Origin: Capronia americana
Lineage: Eukaryota; Ascomycota; Eurotiomycetes; Chaetothyriales; Herpotrichiellaceae
NCBI GenBank assembly: GCA_016110215.1
Contig: JADWQD010000005.1
Location: forward strand, 1 to 64,000
Length of the DNA: 64,000 nucleotides
Direction: 5' to 3'
In this document: in pieces, positions 28,944-40,448 of the stretch
Layout of the letters: every line of letters starts with the position of its first letter
Numbering within the stretch: position 1 is the first letter of the stretch
The notes under the pieces: generated by a model
Told to the model about the DNA's origin: nothing
What the model saw: the letters and a program-made list of their open reading frames with translations, nothing else
Database searches by the model: none
Program-made: the position numbers and the translations under genes

Positions 28944-31047
28944 TTACTTATTCCCCTGCTCAGAAAGCCAGACCTCGAACGCGCGGTTCGTGTCGGCCAC
29001 CGAGTCAAAACCCAGCATCTTCCGCTGATAGCCCACGTCGGCCCAGATCCAGCGCGACGGCTTGACCCAGTCCACCTCTGCCAGTTCCGCGTCGCGGGCT
29101 TCTTGTTCGGCCGAATCGTGCATGTGGACTGGCGCAATGCGTGTTAGTATGGCAGTATGGCAGTGTCTCTTGGATAGGATGGATAGGATAGATGGATGGT
29201 TCTCTGAATCAGTGGTATTGCAAGACACGGTACAACAAAGATACTGCATGACAATGGCAGGATACGAGGTGACATGACAGCAGGACACCCAACTTACACA
29301 TATATCGATTTGCTATCGCTCCTTTGACATTCGTGGTGGTTCGTTTTTTCCGCAACGACTCGAACAGCAGGAGGACCGAGTTGATGGAGTTGCGCTTGTC
29401 GGAGCCGGTGATCCTGTCGTCGCTGGCCTGGAGCCGGCCGAGCAGGAGGCCGAGAACGAGTCCGTCCTCGACGGCCATGGCGGCGCCTTGTGCTTGGTAG
29501 GGGAGGCTAGGGTGGGAGGCGTCGCCTATCAGCACGATCTTGTCTTTGACCCATGTGCGGAGCTCTAGGGGATCGAATGATCGTTAGTACGGAGGACGTT
29601 GATGAAAGAAATGAAATGACCTTGTACAGTAAGGACGAGCTCCTCGTGCATACGCATACCTTCGTGGTGGCACAACTTCCATTTCAACACGTTGCTGTGG
29701 CATGATATGATCTTGGTGAGCCTGCATTGTGTGGTCAGCACATAATTACCCCATTTCGCACACAGTTCTCGAGTGGGAACTTGGACGGGACAAATACTGA
29801 CACGGGATCCCAGCCTTCGTATGTCATCCTCATCTCGTCGACGTCGCCGGCTTCTGTTCTCGACCCTGCGGGTAGGTTATCGGGCCGGCTGGAGTCGAGG
29901 GACAGTCAGAAAACGAGTACCAAAAAAAGAAAATCCAACTGACATGAGAACCAGGTTGAATGCCGTGCTGTTCTTCACGGGGTAGAACACGCTGTGCCGA
30001 TCGGGACCGATCCAATTATAGGTACAGCGCGAGTTGATGAGTTCGTCGATGCTCGGATCGTGGAACGCTTCCAGCTGCTCTCTGGAGAAGGTGCCCCTGT
30101 ATGCCAGGTCCCCCGTGGGCACTGGTGGCGAGGGCTGTCCCAGGACCACGTCTCTCGTTGCGGACCAAAGCCCTGGAACTGGATTAGTACAGGACAGGTG
30201 AAGAGCTCCAAAATGGATAACAAACGTACCGTCCGCGCCTACTATCACATCCGCGGTGAGGATTTCGCCCCCTTCAAGCACGACTTGCGGCGCGTCGGAA
30301 GACTTGATGTCGACCACCTTGGAATTCAACCGAAGTCGACCTCCTAGCCGGATTACCTCGTCCAGCATGACGCCGTGATAATCCGCTCGATGGATGACAC
30401 TAACACAGTCTCAGTCTCAGCCTCAGCCTCAGTTGGGAGTTTCCATGCACTCGCGGGCTTGGTGGTGACATACAACCACGGCCCATTGAACTCTCGAAGC
30501 ATCTTCTCCCCGCCTCTCCTGCTGCACAGGATCTTGCCATCCTTGTACCGCTTGAGATGGTTCGCGTTGACCTGGATCGCGCCGGCGTCTCGGATCTTCT
30601 GCTCGAGCCCGAAATGCTGAAGCACGCGCGCGGCGTTTGGTGGGATCTGGATGCCGGCACCGATCTGGAAAGTAAACACAACATAAATATTATTAGAGCT
30701 GCTGCTGCTGCTGCTGCTGCTGTTGTTGTTGTTGTTGTCAAGAAAACCAAACCGCCGCCGCACCGACGAAACAACCACTCACCGGTGATATTGCTGGCGC
30801 TTGTTCCAGGATCGTCACTTCACATCCTCCGCGCAGACACGATATCGCGGCAGCAAGTCCTCCTACGAGATTATCAGCGTGTGGGTGTACCAACGTTCAA
30901 CGGAATCTTTACCGAGACCAGCTCCGACCACAATGACCTTGAAAGGCTGGCGGGTTTGGTTGAAAGAGTCAGCTTCGGGCTATGATTCCTGAGCCAGTCA
31001 CGGAATATAATACACAGGACACGTACAGGATAGGCTTCTGCCATCAT
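28944..31047 (-). CDS. FAD-dependent monooxygenase, salicylate-hydroxylase-like
   Basis: Ten exons (31047-31027, 30979-30913, 30862-30783, 30664-30477, 30399-30230, 30172-29944, 29888-29802, 29721-29660, 29564-29298, 29128-28944) join in frame to a 451-aa class A flavoprotein monooxygenase. Features are VIVVGAGLGGL (residues 22-32) rebuilt across an intron, IGAGIQIPPNA, the HRADYH segment, VGADG near 172-176, RPDNLP, and IGDASHPSLPYQAQGAAMA, the second FAD motif. Such enzymes hydroxylate aromatic rings using NAD(P)H. The 21-nt first exon and the exon 4/5 join (30476/30400, donor GTTGTA, giving a Cys where Trp is usual) are the weakest parts. Intron 3 holds a trinucleotide repeat. It lies 1 kb downstream of a P450 on the same strand, and both may be controlled by the Zn2Cys6 gene beyond. 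Confidence 0.85.
30698..30738 (+). repeat. (GCT)n(GTT)n microsatellite in intron 3
   Basis: About eight GCT units followed by about six GTT units, within the 118-bp intron 3 (30665-30782) of the FAD monooxygenase gene. It makes this intron twice the length of its neighbours. A CTCAGT/CTCAGC repeat at about 30405-30433 lies similarly in intron 4. Confidence 0.85.
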
Positions 31048-32051
31048 TATTTCCAGTCTGCTATCCTAATTAATGCGTATGTCCGGTCGCGTGTGGTCGA
31101 TCGAGGCACGAAAGTCGTGGTCGTAGGGTATCAGGATATATACTTGTAGGTAGGAACGCGCTCCATTGCTAACGAAGGCGCGCACATCAATCGTTATATA
31201 TAATCATCTCTCTCGCTCTCTCTCCCTCTTCTCGATGGCTGTTCCTGACCGAAATGCTCTAGCGGGCACAGCGGGCTCTGTAGTGTCTCCACATTGAGGG
31301 GGTGGTGCGAGATCTCGTCGCCTTGGTGTGGGGAACGGCTGCGGTGCGTGCAGGTCGTCAGTCGGAACGCCGTGGTCAGCATTCCGACCTCCTCATCCTC
31401 GTCGTCGTCCGTCCCCTTCGCCCTTCATGATTGACGAATGAAATGCATGCATAATCATCCGATCATCAGCGGAAGGTACCCCCACTCGTATGTTTAACCA
31501 TCTCACATTGGGCGGACTGATGCGGAATGTCTTGATTTCCAGTCCGTGTACCTCGTAGGCCTTTTTCAGACGGTGCCCGGACACGCGCGCATTTCCATCC
31601 TTTTGACACGGTTCGAAAGCCGGATCCCGACGGGGCCGCCATCCTGATCGTGTTCGGACCTTGGGCATATCAGTTCTGCTCTGGATCCGAGCAATTTGAC
31701 ACCGTCTGATCGTGTCTGCACGTCATTGTACGAGTAAGCCCATACGCGCATGCTCCGGCGCTGACTCGTGCGACAAAATCCTGAGCTCCGCGCCTTATTT
31801 CGGGACAAGGCCGTCGTACAACTACTTGACACAATACAACTCGACGAGCTTGAAAGGCGTGTCATTACGGAAGAAACCACGCACCCTGACGGAGAAACCG
31901 GCGCCGTGATCCAGTCATACGAGATCGTCATGCATGGTCACGGCAGATAGGAATTCTGCCCAAGATCCTTCTGCTGTCAACCTGCTGAAACGACTGGTCA
32001 TTGCATGACAATGACAATCTTTGCCTTCCTCTACACATTGTAGGAAGGTGC
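31048..32051. other. Intergenic with a possible exon relic
   Basis: Region between the FAD monooxygenase promoter and the P450 3' end. It contains the protein-like frame at 31768-31950 listed separately. Otherwise no gene is seen. Confidence 0.45.
31768..31950 (+). other. Possible exon relic
   Basis: About 55 codons with natural-looking composition (LDTIQLDELERRVITEETT, then QSYEIVMHGHGR and a stop). There is no ATG; an in-frame TGA lies just upstream at 31762. A GTAAGC donor at 31731 and a CTGAG acceptor at about 31785 would splice it to a short frame that also soon stops. I recognise no family, so it may be the last exon of a broken gene. Confidence 0.25.
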
Positions 32052-33774
32052 TCACGCCGTCTCAATGTAAACTTCCAGCCCCTTCTGGTGCACAAAGAAC
32101 GTATTCCAGATGTGCAGTTTCTTCTTGGGATCCACAAGCCTGAGCTGTCGACCAGAGAGGTCAGTTAGCAGGCGTGATACCGGATAAGACAGGACAAGAG
32201 ACGATCAACTGACCTGGAACCTCTTCAGCAGCAGTGGCACTAGCTTATAGACCTCCAGAAGACTAATATTCTTCCCGATACACGTCCTCTTGCCGCTTCC
32301 GAAGGCCATGAAACATCTTTCCATCTCGCCCTTCTCCTCGTCATCCGCCTCCAGCCACCGCTCCGGGTGATATTCCTCGACCGAATACCGCCGGCCGTAG
32401 ACTCGTTTGTCCTTGTGGATGACGGCTGGGTTGCAGCCCACGATGGTGCCTTCAGGGAAGAAGCGGCCGCACAAGGTCACGCCGCCTTGCGGAACAATGC
32501 GTTCGAGAAGAAGGCCGACAGGCGTGTGCAGGCGGAGGGCTTCCTTGATAACGGCGCCTAGGTAAGGCAGATGGCTTGTTTCGTGCCACTGGGGGAGCGG
32601 CGAGAGATTGGCGTCGTTGAGTTCGGCCTTCAATTTTGACATCGTGGCTGGGTTGAGGAGAAGGAAGTCTACGCACAGAATGTTAGCGACGTTGCACGAA
32701 TCTGTATTGTTCGTTCAGAGAAGCACCCACGGAAAATCGCCCGCAGCGTGATGGCGGTGGTGTCTGATCCCGCATTGATGTTGCTCAGCGACCATCCGAG
32801 CAACTGCGACTGCGGGATTGATCCATGGTATTTGTCAAAAGCAGAGATGAACTTGGCAGTAAAGTCTGTGCGATCCTTGAAATCGAGGGGCGCCTTTTCG
32901 GTTCCCTGCAGACGAACCCTATCCGCTTCCTCTATTCGAGGCTTCAGAAATTGCAGGACGAATCTCGAAACTCCCAACTTGTCCTTTGAGAGCGCCTCTC
33001 CCCACAGCCTGTTCTTTCCCAGGCAGAGGTCCAGCCAGGGCATTTGACCCACAATCGCAGTGTAAGTCCCAGACTTGTTGAGCGTCTTAATGATGTTGCC
33101 GACGTCCTTGGCTTGCTCGAGGAACCCGAATCGGTTGCTGAAGGTCATTTCGCCAATGACATCGAACGCATACCATTGAAGCCACTCGCCAAAATCGCAG
33201 ACTCGGCCGGTATTGGCGTACTGCCTCGTCAGTTGCTCGACAAGTGTCCGGGAGGTGCTGTCCACGAAAGGTTCGTAGTCCAGCAGACTCGTCATTGCGT
33301 AGGCATGAGCAATAGGTCTCTTCGCAGTTTTGTGGTGGTCTTCGTCTGTGGTCATGAACAGCGACGCGACTCGCTTGCCGTTGACAAGAGGTTGTGCCAC
33401 TCGATAGAAATCCGACTGTAGCGCTTTTGTTATGATATGCCCTCTCCGGAATATGCATCTTTCGCCAGCCTCACCTTCTGAAATAGCCTTGAAATACCAT
33501 AGATATGTCGGATCTCCCTCGGATCTCCAACACTGATGCAGTTTGGTCCAACTCGCACCAAGTCCCCATGCCGCTCATGCAAGGCTTGCAACGTGAGCTC
33601 GAACCTACCATCGTAAACAGCGAGCAGGCGCCAGAGATCAGTAAAAGAGGCGACGAAGGGCCCAGGAACTGATCTCAAGCCCACTGCGAATCTCTGGTAG
33701 ATAATGAACACGAGCCCCGAGCAAAGCAGTAGCCCTCCAACTATCGCTGGCCAGGTCCACACGGCTTGGGTCAT
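32052..33774 (-). CDS. Cytochrome P450, pisatin-demethylase / benzoate-hydroxylase-like
   Basis: Exons 33774-33475, 33415-32731, 32668-32214 and 32144-32052 give a 510-aa microsomal P450. It has one N-terminal membrane helix (about residues 8-27), the proline hinge SVPGPF, the I-helix INAGSDTTA, KEALR (ExxR, E371/R374) and the haem motif FGSGKRTCIG with Cys458 as the haem ligand. The sequence resembles fungal P450s annotated as pisatin demethylases or benzoate 4-monooxygenases; the actual substrate is unknown. Introns are 59, 62 and 69 bp; the last uses GTCAGT. Genes on either side on the same strand are an FAD monooxygenase (downstream) and a Zn2Cys6 regulator (upstream), suggesting joint action on an aromatic compound. 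Confidence 0.9.
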
Positions 33775-34148
33775 GTTGGGTTCAGCTTGTTAGCAACGAA
33801 GACTGCTTGAAATCCAGGCCACGAAGCCAGGCCATGTCCAATGCTGCCGGCGAGCGTCTCCAGCTGGACCCATTGCTAGTATGTAGTTGACTAGGAGGAA
33901 CTCAGGATGGAGGTTAGCCTCCACTTTTCCCATGTACAGTAGTGTGCGGGGAAGAGACGGTCTCGACGGTGTTCCGGGGTGCCATCATCACCGGTCTTTG
34001 GGACCGGCATTCGGCAAGTGTGTAGCCCAGGGAAAGGACAATCATTTGCCGAGAAGGGTTCTCAGGCTGATCTGTCTCTGAGCCGGTTCCGAGTCCTGCG
34101 GAAAGCTTTCGCGGGGAGCCAGCCGCTACTGACATTTGACAGACTAGG
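33775..34148. other. Intergenic, P450 promoter
   Basis: A 374-bp spacer between the regulator's stop and the P450 start. The open frame seen here continues the regulator's unspliced last intron and is not coding in my model. Confidence 0.5.
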
Positions 34149-35993
34149 CTATCCAAGAAAGCCCGACCATATGAGGAAACACGCGCTGGCCAAGTAATTC
34201 CGGTCGATCTTTGGACTCTAGGTTTGGAAGGATCAGCCTGGGTTCTCAATGGACTGCTCGAAATAATATCACGGAACGCCCATCTGATTGCGCTTACCTT
34301 GGCGAGAAGAGTGGCCTGCCCAATACCCATATTGGCTCCAATCCATATTAGACAATCCCGTAGATACTGCCGCATGTCTTCGGGAAGGAAAGGCATGTTG
34401 GAAGCAACGTAGAGCGGATGCATGAGCAGGAGGCCTCCAAGATGTCTACCAGGCTCTGGTATCTCTCTGGTATTCGCCTGCCCATTGACAAACGCCTGCA
34501 GATTGTCCGTCAAGTGGTACGGAACCGACGCAATCATATCCTGAACTGTGCGATGAGCGGAGTGTTGAGAATCGACTCGATCGATACTGCCCTCCGTTGT
34601 GGCCGCCAACTTCATGGTCAAGTGTGCAAGCAGGAGTCTAGCTGCGCGGAGTATATTCCATACGCCAGCCACGTAGAGGTCGAAGTAAGTGTCGACTCTT
34701 CCAGGCCAATATCCAGCAGAGACACTTGTTCTGTACTGGTCCTGCTTGATGTGGCCGGCTGTAGTGGGCTTGAATTCGATAGCTCGGCAACTCTCCCATT
34801 GAGTAAACTGCAGATCCAGCGCGACGCACTTCTTCCTCAGCGTCGCGAAGACGCTGCATTCGAGTGTTGTCTCAAACTCTGTCCAGATGTTGCAGAGCGT
34901 GATGAGGAGGTCATCTAAGCCACCGCCATGCTCAGTTAAAGCAGGGACACAGAGCACTCTAGATGCCTAAGATTTTGTTGGCTGATCATTTGCGAAGTCT
35001 GCAGAATCCGTCGCGGAAAACCCAGCGGGATATTACTAACCTTCAGAAACTCGTCAATGCAAGACAAGACAGTTTCGTGTGGACTGGCCGGCCACTTGTC
35101 GATTCCCATGAGCGCTGCTAGACCCTTGGCATGAGCTTCGTGGTCGCCATGCTCGGTCTCGCTCGTCATCACAATCTTCATGGGTGGACGCGAATCAGTG
35201 CCAAGTATACAACCACGGCTAGCATCAGAGGCCATACCTGATAGAGTCCAAGCAACGTGGAGACCCGTATTGCGTGTGCGGTATCTGAGGGAGATGTACA
35301 TTCAATAGTCCTGGCAAATGACCCGAGGAGTCCCTGGTAGAACAGTTCGGACTTCCGGACCAGCTGAGGTCTGTTCAATGGCTTGCCGTGGCTGCCAAAA
35401 GATACGGCCTGGCATGCTCTTACAACGTCCGAATCGGGTCCAAGCTGGTAGGCCATCGACTCCAAGCCCGAGAAGAATCCTCGCGAGAGATTGTGGTTTG
35501 TCGAAAACATGCAGCAGTCATAGAAGAAAGCTCGCAGGGCAAATCCATTGCTCTCTGCCTGTGAAACCTCCGTCGGGATGGTGTCTTCAGGGAGCATATC
35601 GACTCCTGGAACGGGAACCCGCTTTGGAATGCCGCATTTCCGTGCCGTCGACAGACACGACGCCGAAGCATCCAGACATTGTGCTGCAGACTGACGAAAT
35701 GGGGACAGTGCATCGTGTTCATAGCCTGCGCATGGTCGGTTGGCCTTGATGCATCTCATGCAGGACTGGAAGGGTGCGGGTTAGTCAATACGCTGATTGA
35801 CCGTCGCTTGTCGCCCGAACTCTGAACGTACCGGCCTGGTCTCATCACACTGTCATTTCACTCTTGTCAGCCCCTGCAGACATCATCCCAGAGGGCGACG
35901 TTGGGTCAGGATCTAAGATACGATAGTTTGACGAACCTTTTTCCGCCGCCGTCTGCAAGTGTTGCAACCCTTAGATGGCCCTTGGTAAACCAT
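34149..35993 (-). CDS. Zn2Cys6 transcription factor
   Basis: Exons 35993-35937, 35849-35832, 35765-35238, 35175-35041, 34930-34298 and 34217-34149 give a 479-aa regulator. The zinc cluster is Cys10, 13, 20, 27, 30 and 37 with canonical spacing and is only formed after two introns are removed; exon 2 is just 18 nt and carries Cys20. The fungal-specific middle region follows, including LITLCNIWTEFETTLEC and HLTDNLQAF. The last exon (SPKIDRNYLASACFLIWSGF) supplies a typical C-terminus and is better than reading through the intron. The join at 35041/34930 is least certain, because its acceptor has a poor branch site. It probably regulates the neighbouring P450 and FAD monooxygenase genes, which is inference from position. 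Confidence 0.85.
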
Positions 35994-36342
35994 GAGTCTT
36001 GCTATTGAATTTACTGTCCCTCTTCTCCGGAGCGTCTCTGCTTCTACCAAGTGACATTAGGACTGGTCCCAAGTTTCCGACTGACAATAATATGAAGTGG
36101 GAAGTGAGAGGTGATTCAGAAAGTCGTGACGAGGAGACGCGACGCTAAACTTGGATAGGAACACGCCTCGCCGTCGTGGATTCATCAGAAATCGCATTGC
36201 ACACGCTCGCTACTCTGGAGCGCTATCTAACATGCAGGGACGAATACGCAGGCACAAACACGAGGTACCGGGGCCATCTTTCCCAGAGGTCTTCTAGATC
36301 TTTAAAATCATCCCTCATTGTCACCCAACGCTGACGCAATGA
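35994..36342. other. Intergenic
   Basis: A 349-bp spacer between the regulator's promoter and the 3' end of the OXLD1-like gene. No gene or clear element seen. Confidence 0.5.
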
Positions 36343-37185
36343 TCACTCGTACTCATCGTCCACCGATGCACCTTTCTCTTTCTCTTTCTTTGCACGTCTA
36401 CGATCTCTTATTCTCTTCTCTGTTGCCATAAACTCCCGAATGCCGACTGGAATGCCTTGAAATAGTACGTCGTCATCAGCAATGGAGCTTGAAGGTGTAG
36501 TCCAGAGACTCTCGCTGCCGCCCCCGTCATCGTCAATACTACCTGAGGCGTGCTCTACCTCAGGCCGTGACATTTCGATCTTGGGAGCTCTCCCGTGGCC
36601 GCGCTTCTTTAGTGATTTCGCCTGTGCCTCCGCAACCCGAGAGGCCCAAGCTTCGACATCGTCCCGATAGTCGTCCCAAACACAGTGTACGCAGCCGCTC
36701 ATGCAGCAGTTGTCCGGCTCAGCAGGTCTGGGAGGTACGGGCACTCCATTGATTGTCCTCCACGTAGTATCTGGTTTGTCATAGGTATGACGCTGGTATC
36801 CTGAGCCCTCGATTGACCCAAAAAGCAGCTTAGCCCTCTCTTCTTTCGATTTGTCTCCAGACCGGACGAATGTGGGGAGGTGTGTCTCCTCTTGGGACTT
36901 CTTCGGAGTAGGGTTCGACAGAAGATCGGTGTAAAAGTCGCCTAACGGCACGGCTTGTCGATGTTGGTCTGCTTCGTGGCGCAAGGGCCTGGAAGTATGC
37001 AATGATCTGCTGTCACCCACTACAGTCCGCTGCAGCCGAGCATCGCGACAGTCGTGTACAGAACCATGCTGGAAAATCGAGGTCGATAGCTTTCGAGTTT
37101 GGGTCCTCTGCTGCTGCCGCAGACACGCCACGCAACTCACTCTGCTTTTCAGCGCAGTGCTTATCAAGAAACTTTGTGTCTTCAT
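36343..37185 (-). CDS. OXLD1-like mitochondrial protein (oxidoreductase-like domain)
   Basis: Intronless 280-aa protein. The N-terminus (MKTQSFLISTALKSRV, later RSLHTSRPLRH) is basic and hydroxylated, as in a mitochondrial presequence. The conserved domain at about residues 150-175 reads PPRPAEPDNCCMSGCVHCVW, the cysteine-rich signature of the oxidoreductase-like family (human OXLD1), which is a small mitochondrial protein of unknown activity; the Cys residues may bind metal or act in redox. The C-terminus is charged and contains an Arg/Lys helix. It is transcribed divergently from PEX12 with 327 bp between start codons. Confidence 0.85.
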   Translation of the reverse strand: MKTQSFLISTALKSRVSCVACLRQQQRTQTRKLSTSIFQHGSVHDCRDARLQRTVVGDSRSLHTSRPLRHEADQHRQAVPLGDFYTDLLSNPTPKKSQEETHLPTFVRSGDKSKEERAKLLFGSIEGSGYQRHTYDKPDTTWRTINGVPVPPRPAEPDNCCMSGCVHCVWDDYRDDVEAWASRVAEAQAKSLKKRGHGRAPKIEMSRPEVEHASGSIDDDGGGSESLWTTPSSSIADDDVLFQGIPVGIREFMATEKRIRDRRRAKKEKEKGASVDDEYE

Positions 37186-37512
37186 CGGTTGCTGTGGTAT
37201 CGTGTCGAACGCATCGATGGGAAACCCAGCAGCCGCTGCGGGTAATATACCGCCAGTCGAGTGATTTAATTATCAATGCCGCTTCGTAGCAGCCAGCTCC
37301 AAGTAGCGGTGACGTCATTTCAACCTCGTCGCGCCGCTTTTGTCATGACAAGGCTGGCGGGCGGCAATTTCAGCCTCGGCTCATCTGGATTCGTTTTCCC
37401 GCGCGATCGCCAGCTCTCTCATTCAGTCAACAGAGAGCGACTCGATCGTACCTATCTAGGCGATGTCTCGATAATATCGAGGCAACACCCGAGTCAGCGT
37501 TGGAGCGACAAA
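37186..37512. promoter_or_regulatory. Bidirectional promoter, OXLD1-like / PEX12
   Basis: 327 bp between two divergent start codons. An open frame extends from PEX12 back to 37276, but the ATG at 37513 fits the family. No TATA box is obvious, as is common for housekeeping genes. Confidence 0.5.
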
Positions 37513-38943
37513 ATGGAGTACCTCAATGCGCTCCAGTCGCCGGTCGATGACCAGAAACCGTCGCTTTTCGAACTGCTCGCTGAGCAACAACTTGCCGCGC
37601 TCCTGCCACCGACACTGCGTTATCTTCTGGCAGTCGCGACACACCGGTGGCCGCGCTACTTGCTCCGTATATTGAACAACTACGATGAGGTGTATGGTCT
37701 CCTGTCTCTCGTCGTCGAGAAGTACTACCTGCAAACCTTCGGCGGGAGTTTCACCGAGAACTTCTATGGACTGAAGAGGGAGAAAGTTCTAAGCGTCAGG
37801 GGTGGCGAGGTCAAGCGAACACAGCTTGCGGTTCCGGCGGAGGTACGAGAGCGGCTGAAGCTGAAAGGGGCAGATGTCTGGAAGAACCTGGCAGTATTGG
37901 TGGGGCTACCCTACATCAAGAGAAAGCTCGACGAGAGTTATGATATACATATTGCGCCCAGCGCCGGCCTGCTGATGGGCGGCGGAGGACTTGGAGGTGT
38001 TGAAGGACGCCGATATTTGGACCGTGATGCCCTACCACCGAATCCAACAATCAAACAACGCATCATGTGGTATTACAAGTGGTTTTTGCGGAACGTTTAT
38101 CCAAGCCTGAACGCGGCCTATTACTTCAGCATCTTGGCCTTCAGTCTGGCATATCTGTTTGATGGCACGAAATTCTCCAGTCCGTTTCTCTGGATGGTTC
38201 AGACGAGAATGAGAAGGATGGGAGCAGCCGATTACCAAGCCATCGATGCCGCCAGAGATGCGGCTGAGAAATCAGCCACCTCCCTTGCTGGAAGACCTGG
38301 ACAAGGGTTAAGCGGACTTTTGAACCCCCGGACCATGTACCCGCGATTGTTGTCCGGCCTGAGGATCCTTCTGCCCACTAGTATATTCGCGCTGAAATTC
38401 TTGGAGTGGTGGCATGCCAGCGACTTTTCGCGACAACTGAGCAGGAAGGCTGCTGAAGGATTGGAGCTACCACCTCCAATTGTTTCTGGCATGGAATTCG
38501 CCAAAAAGCTCAGTGGTTCTCAGCAAGATACGCAGCGCAAACCCGCCAGTGCAGGAACGAAACGGACTCCACCTACATCCAGTATCACATATCTTCCTAT
38601 TCTCACCGTTCCACCGCCACCATCTAGCGATCTTTGTCCCATCTGTCTCCATACCATCTCGACCGCAGCTGCGTGTCAAACTGGTTATGTGTTCGACTAC
38701 AAGTGCATCTTTCAGTGGATCGAAGGAACACATGAACGGCAAGAAGCATTCATGAGGGGGGATAAGATGAGCGAGTGGGAAGATGATGAAGACGAAGCGG
38801 ATGAACAGGAAAAGCCGCAAGACGAATCCAAGAAGGAGCGGAAGAGTCGTGAAGGCAGCTGGGAGAGCGGTAAGGGAAGGTGTGCTGTCACGGGAAGAAG
38901 GGTGCTGGGAGGTACTAGCGGGTTGCGGAGGGTCATGGTATGA
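37513..38943 (+). CDS. PEX12: Peroxin-12, RING E3 subunit of the peroxisomal importomer
   Basis: Intronless 476-aa protein. The start MEYLNALQSPVDDQKPSLF at 37513 is typical of PEX12. Conserved N-terminal elements are LFELLAEQQLAALLPPTLRY and NNYDEVYGLLSLVVEKYYL; membrane segments lie near residues 190-225 and 285-305. The C-terminal RING-like domain begins SSDLCPICLHTISTA and includes TGYVFDYKCIFQWIE, then GRCAVTGRRVL; it is the degenerate single-zinc RING known from PEX12. An acidic insert (EDDEDEADEQEK) sits inside the domain. PEX12 acts with PEX2 and PEX10 to ubiquitinate the receptor PEX5 for recycling. This fits a genome with peroxisomal pathways such as the SRL-tagged enoyl-CoA hydratase in this window. 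Confidence 0.92.
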   Translation: MEYLNALQSPVDDQKPSLFELLAEQQLAALLPPTLRYLLAVATHRWPRYLLRILNNYDEVYGLLSLVVEKYYLQTFGGSFTENFYGLKREKVLSVRGGEVKRTQLAVPAEVRERLKLKGADVWKNLAVLVGLPYIKRKLDESYDIHIAPSAGLLMGGGGLGGVEGRRYLDRDALPPNPTIKQRIMWYYKWFLRNVYPSLNAAYYFSILAFSLAYLFDGTKFSSPFLWMVQTRMRRMGAADYQAIDAARDAAEKSATSLAGRPGQGLSGLLNPRTMYPRLLSGLRILLPTSIFALKFLEWWHASDFSRQLSRKAAEGLELPPPIVSGMEFAKKLSGSQQDTQRKPASAGTKRTPPTSSITYLPILTVPPPPSSDLCPICLHTISTAAACQTGYVFDYKCIFQWIEGTHERQEAFMRGDKMSEWEDDEDEADEQEKPQDESKKERKSREGSWESGKGRCAVTGRRVLGGTSGLRRVMV

Positions 38944-40448
38944 TTAACTGTCAACTTTTGGTCCCTGGATCCTCAACACCCTTCAATCGATCAAAGAGCC
39001 GGTGTCAACTACTGTCTATGTGAACGAGCTCCCAGCAACGTTGTTGCTGATGTCGAGGAGTATCCTCGAAATTTGGGGCATTTGCGTCAGGAAATCATCA
39101 ATCAAGTTGTAGACCGGATCCTATCTGAACCCGGTTACAGCTTCTCCTAGCGCTTGGCCCAAGAGGTTACAGGCCGTGCGAAAGGGGCCTCTTTGGATCG
39201 AATTAGCAGCTCACCGTGGTCATCACCGTCCAGTCTACGAAGTCTCCATTAATGGTCTCTCTCCTCCGTCCGCAGACAATCGAACGAATGTTTTCTGATC
39301 GAGCCGGGACACTCGCACATCGATGGATGACCGCTTCGAGAGCTTGATCAGGCGCATGCGCATTACGATTCCTTGCACGGCCTCTTGCGAGCCATGAGCG
39401 GCTCACGTGCTTTGAGGCTTCCAGATCTTCTACAATTGAGCGAGCCTGTAAAGAATCAGTTGCCGCACAACAAAGCGAGTTTGGGCCAAACAGCCTATCT
39501 CTGTGGAAAGCAATCACAGCTCGGTTGCATAGTATCTGAAACTCAGCACTCAGTATCAAACCCTCCGGAAAGCTGCAGCAGAGTGTGCGACTCGTGGAAG
39601 TTGCAGACCACCCACCGGCCCCCGATGCTGTGTCGCGTTTGAAAGGGGAAATTTGGAAGTCAACGAAATGATCGCCAACAGCAACTACATCCTTGTCCCG
39701 AAGAGCTTGTGGCGGAAACCCTTGATCATGTCCCGATAAATTGAAAGTTGACGACCTAGGGATGATGGCCTTGATATTCTGGCCACTCGAAATCTCCAGT
39801 CATTCTCCCCTCATCATCCTCTATAATTCCTCCTTGTCTGTGACAGATACTTTTAGTAAATTTGTATGCTTTCTCATCAAGTGTGACAAGCCTGAACTCA
39901 TGAATGGAGCATGATGGATGGTAGAACGAGGTATTTCTTTTGGTCCTCGATCACAGGATAGAGGCTATAAAACGTCATTGATTGATCGGTGATGACCATG
40001 TGAGGTTGGAAAAGGTCGAGGATCTGACGAAGCTCTCTGTCGTGCTTCACGAGCCTCAAGAGTGCCACAATTCCTCGGACAGCGAGGAGTCACGCTGTGT
40101 GCATATTCTGACCATCTGCCACGTAAGTCTTGGTAGCATGAGGCGCATGGCCGCTGCTGGGATTTCGGACACTTTGCGTCGTCGTTTCACCGCCCCTTTC
40201 CGTGCGGATGAAGAAGCCAGTGTTCTCAGGGCTGCCTCCCATCTTTCCACCTGGCACAATTCTGCCCGCGTCATGGCTCGAACAAGACTGTCTCATTCTC
40301 CGTCAATGACCTTCGAACCAATTCCTGGCCCGAAGAACTGGGAAGGAATCCTGGACGTCACTTTCGTGGACCCAATGACTGGTCTTCAGATTTTGCGGTT
40401 GGCGATCGGGTTTTCCGTTCCCTGTGTGGCCCTTGATCACAACATACC
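38944..40448. other. Intergenic, 1.5 kb
   Basis: No supported gene. A TATAAAA motif lies at about 39966 on the plus strand, ahead of a 156-codon frame (39982-40452) that lacks any domain or good start. Convergent 3' flanks of PEX12 and the Ctf1-type regulator probably account for both ends. Confidence 0.45.

Noticed and set aside
33914..34957. 347-codon continuous frame as the regulator's C-terminus
   Set aside because: Reading through the intron at 34218-34297 gives a low-similarity tail; splicing to 34217-34149 gives a typical end instead.
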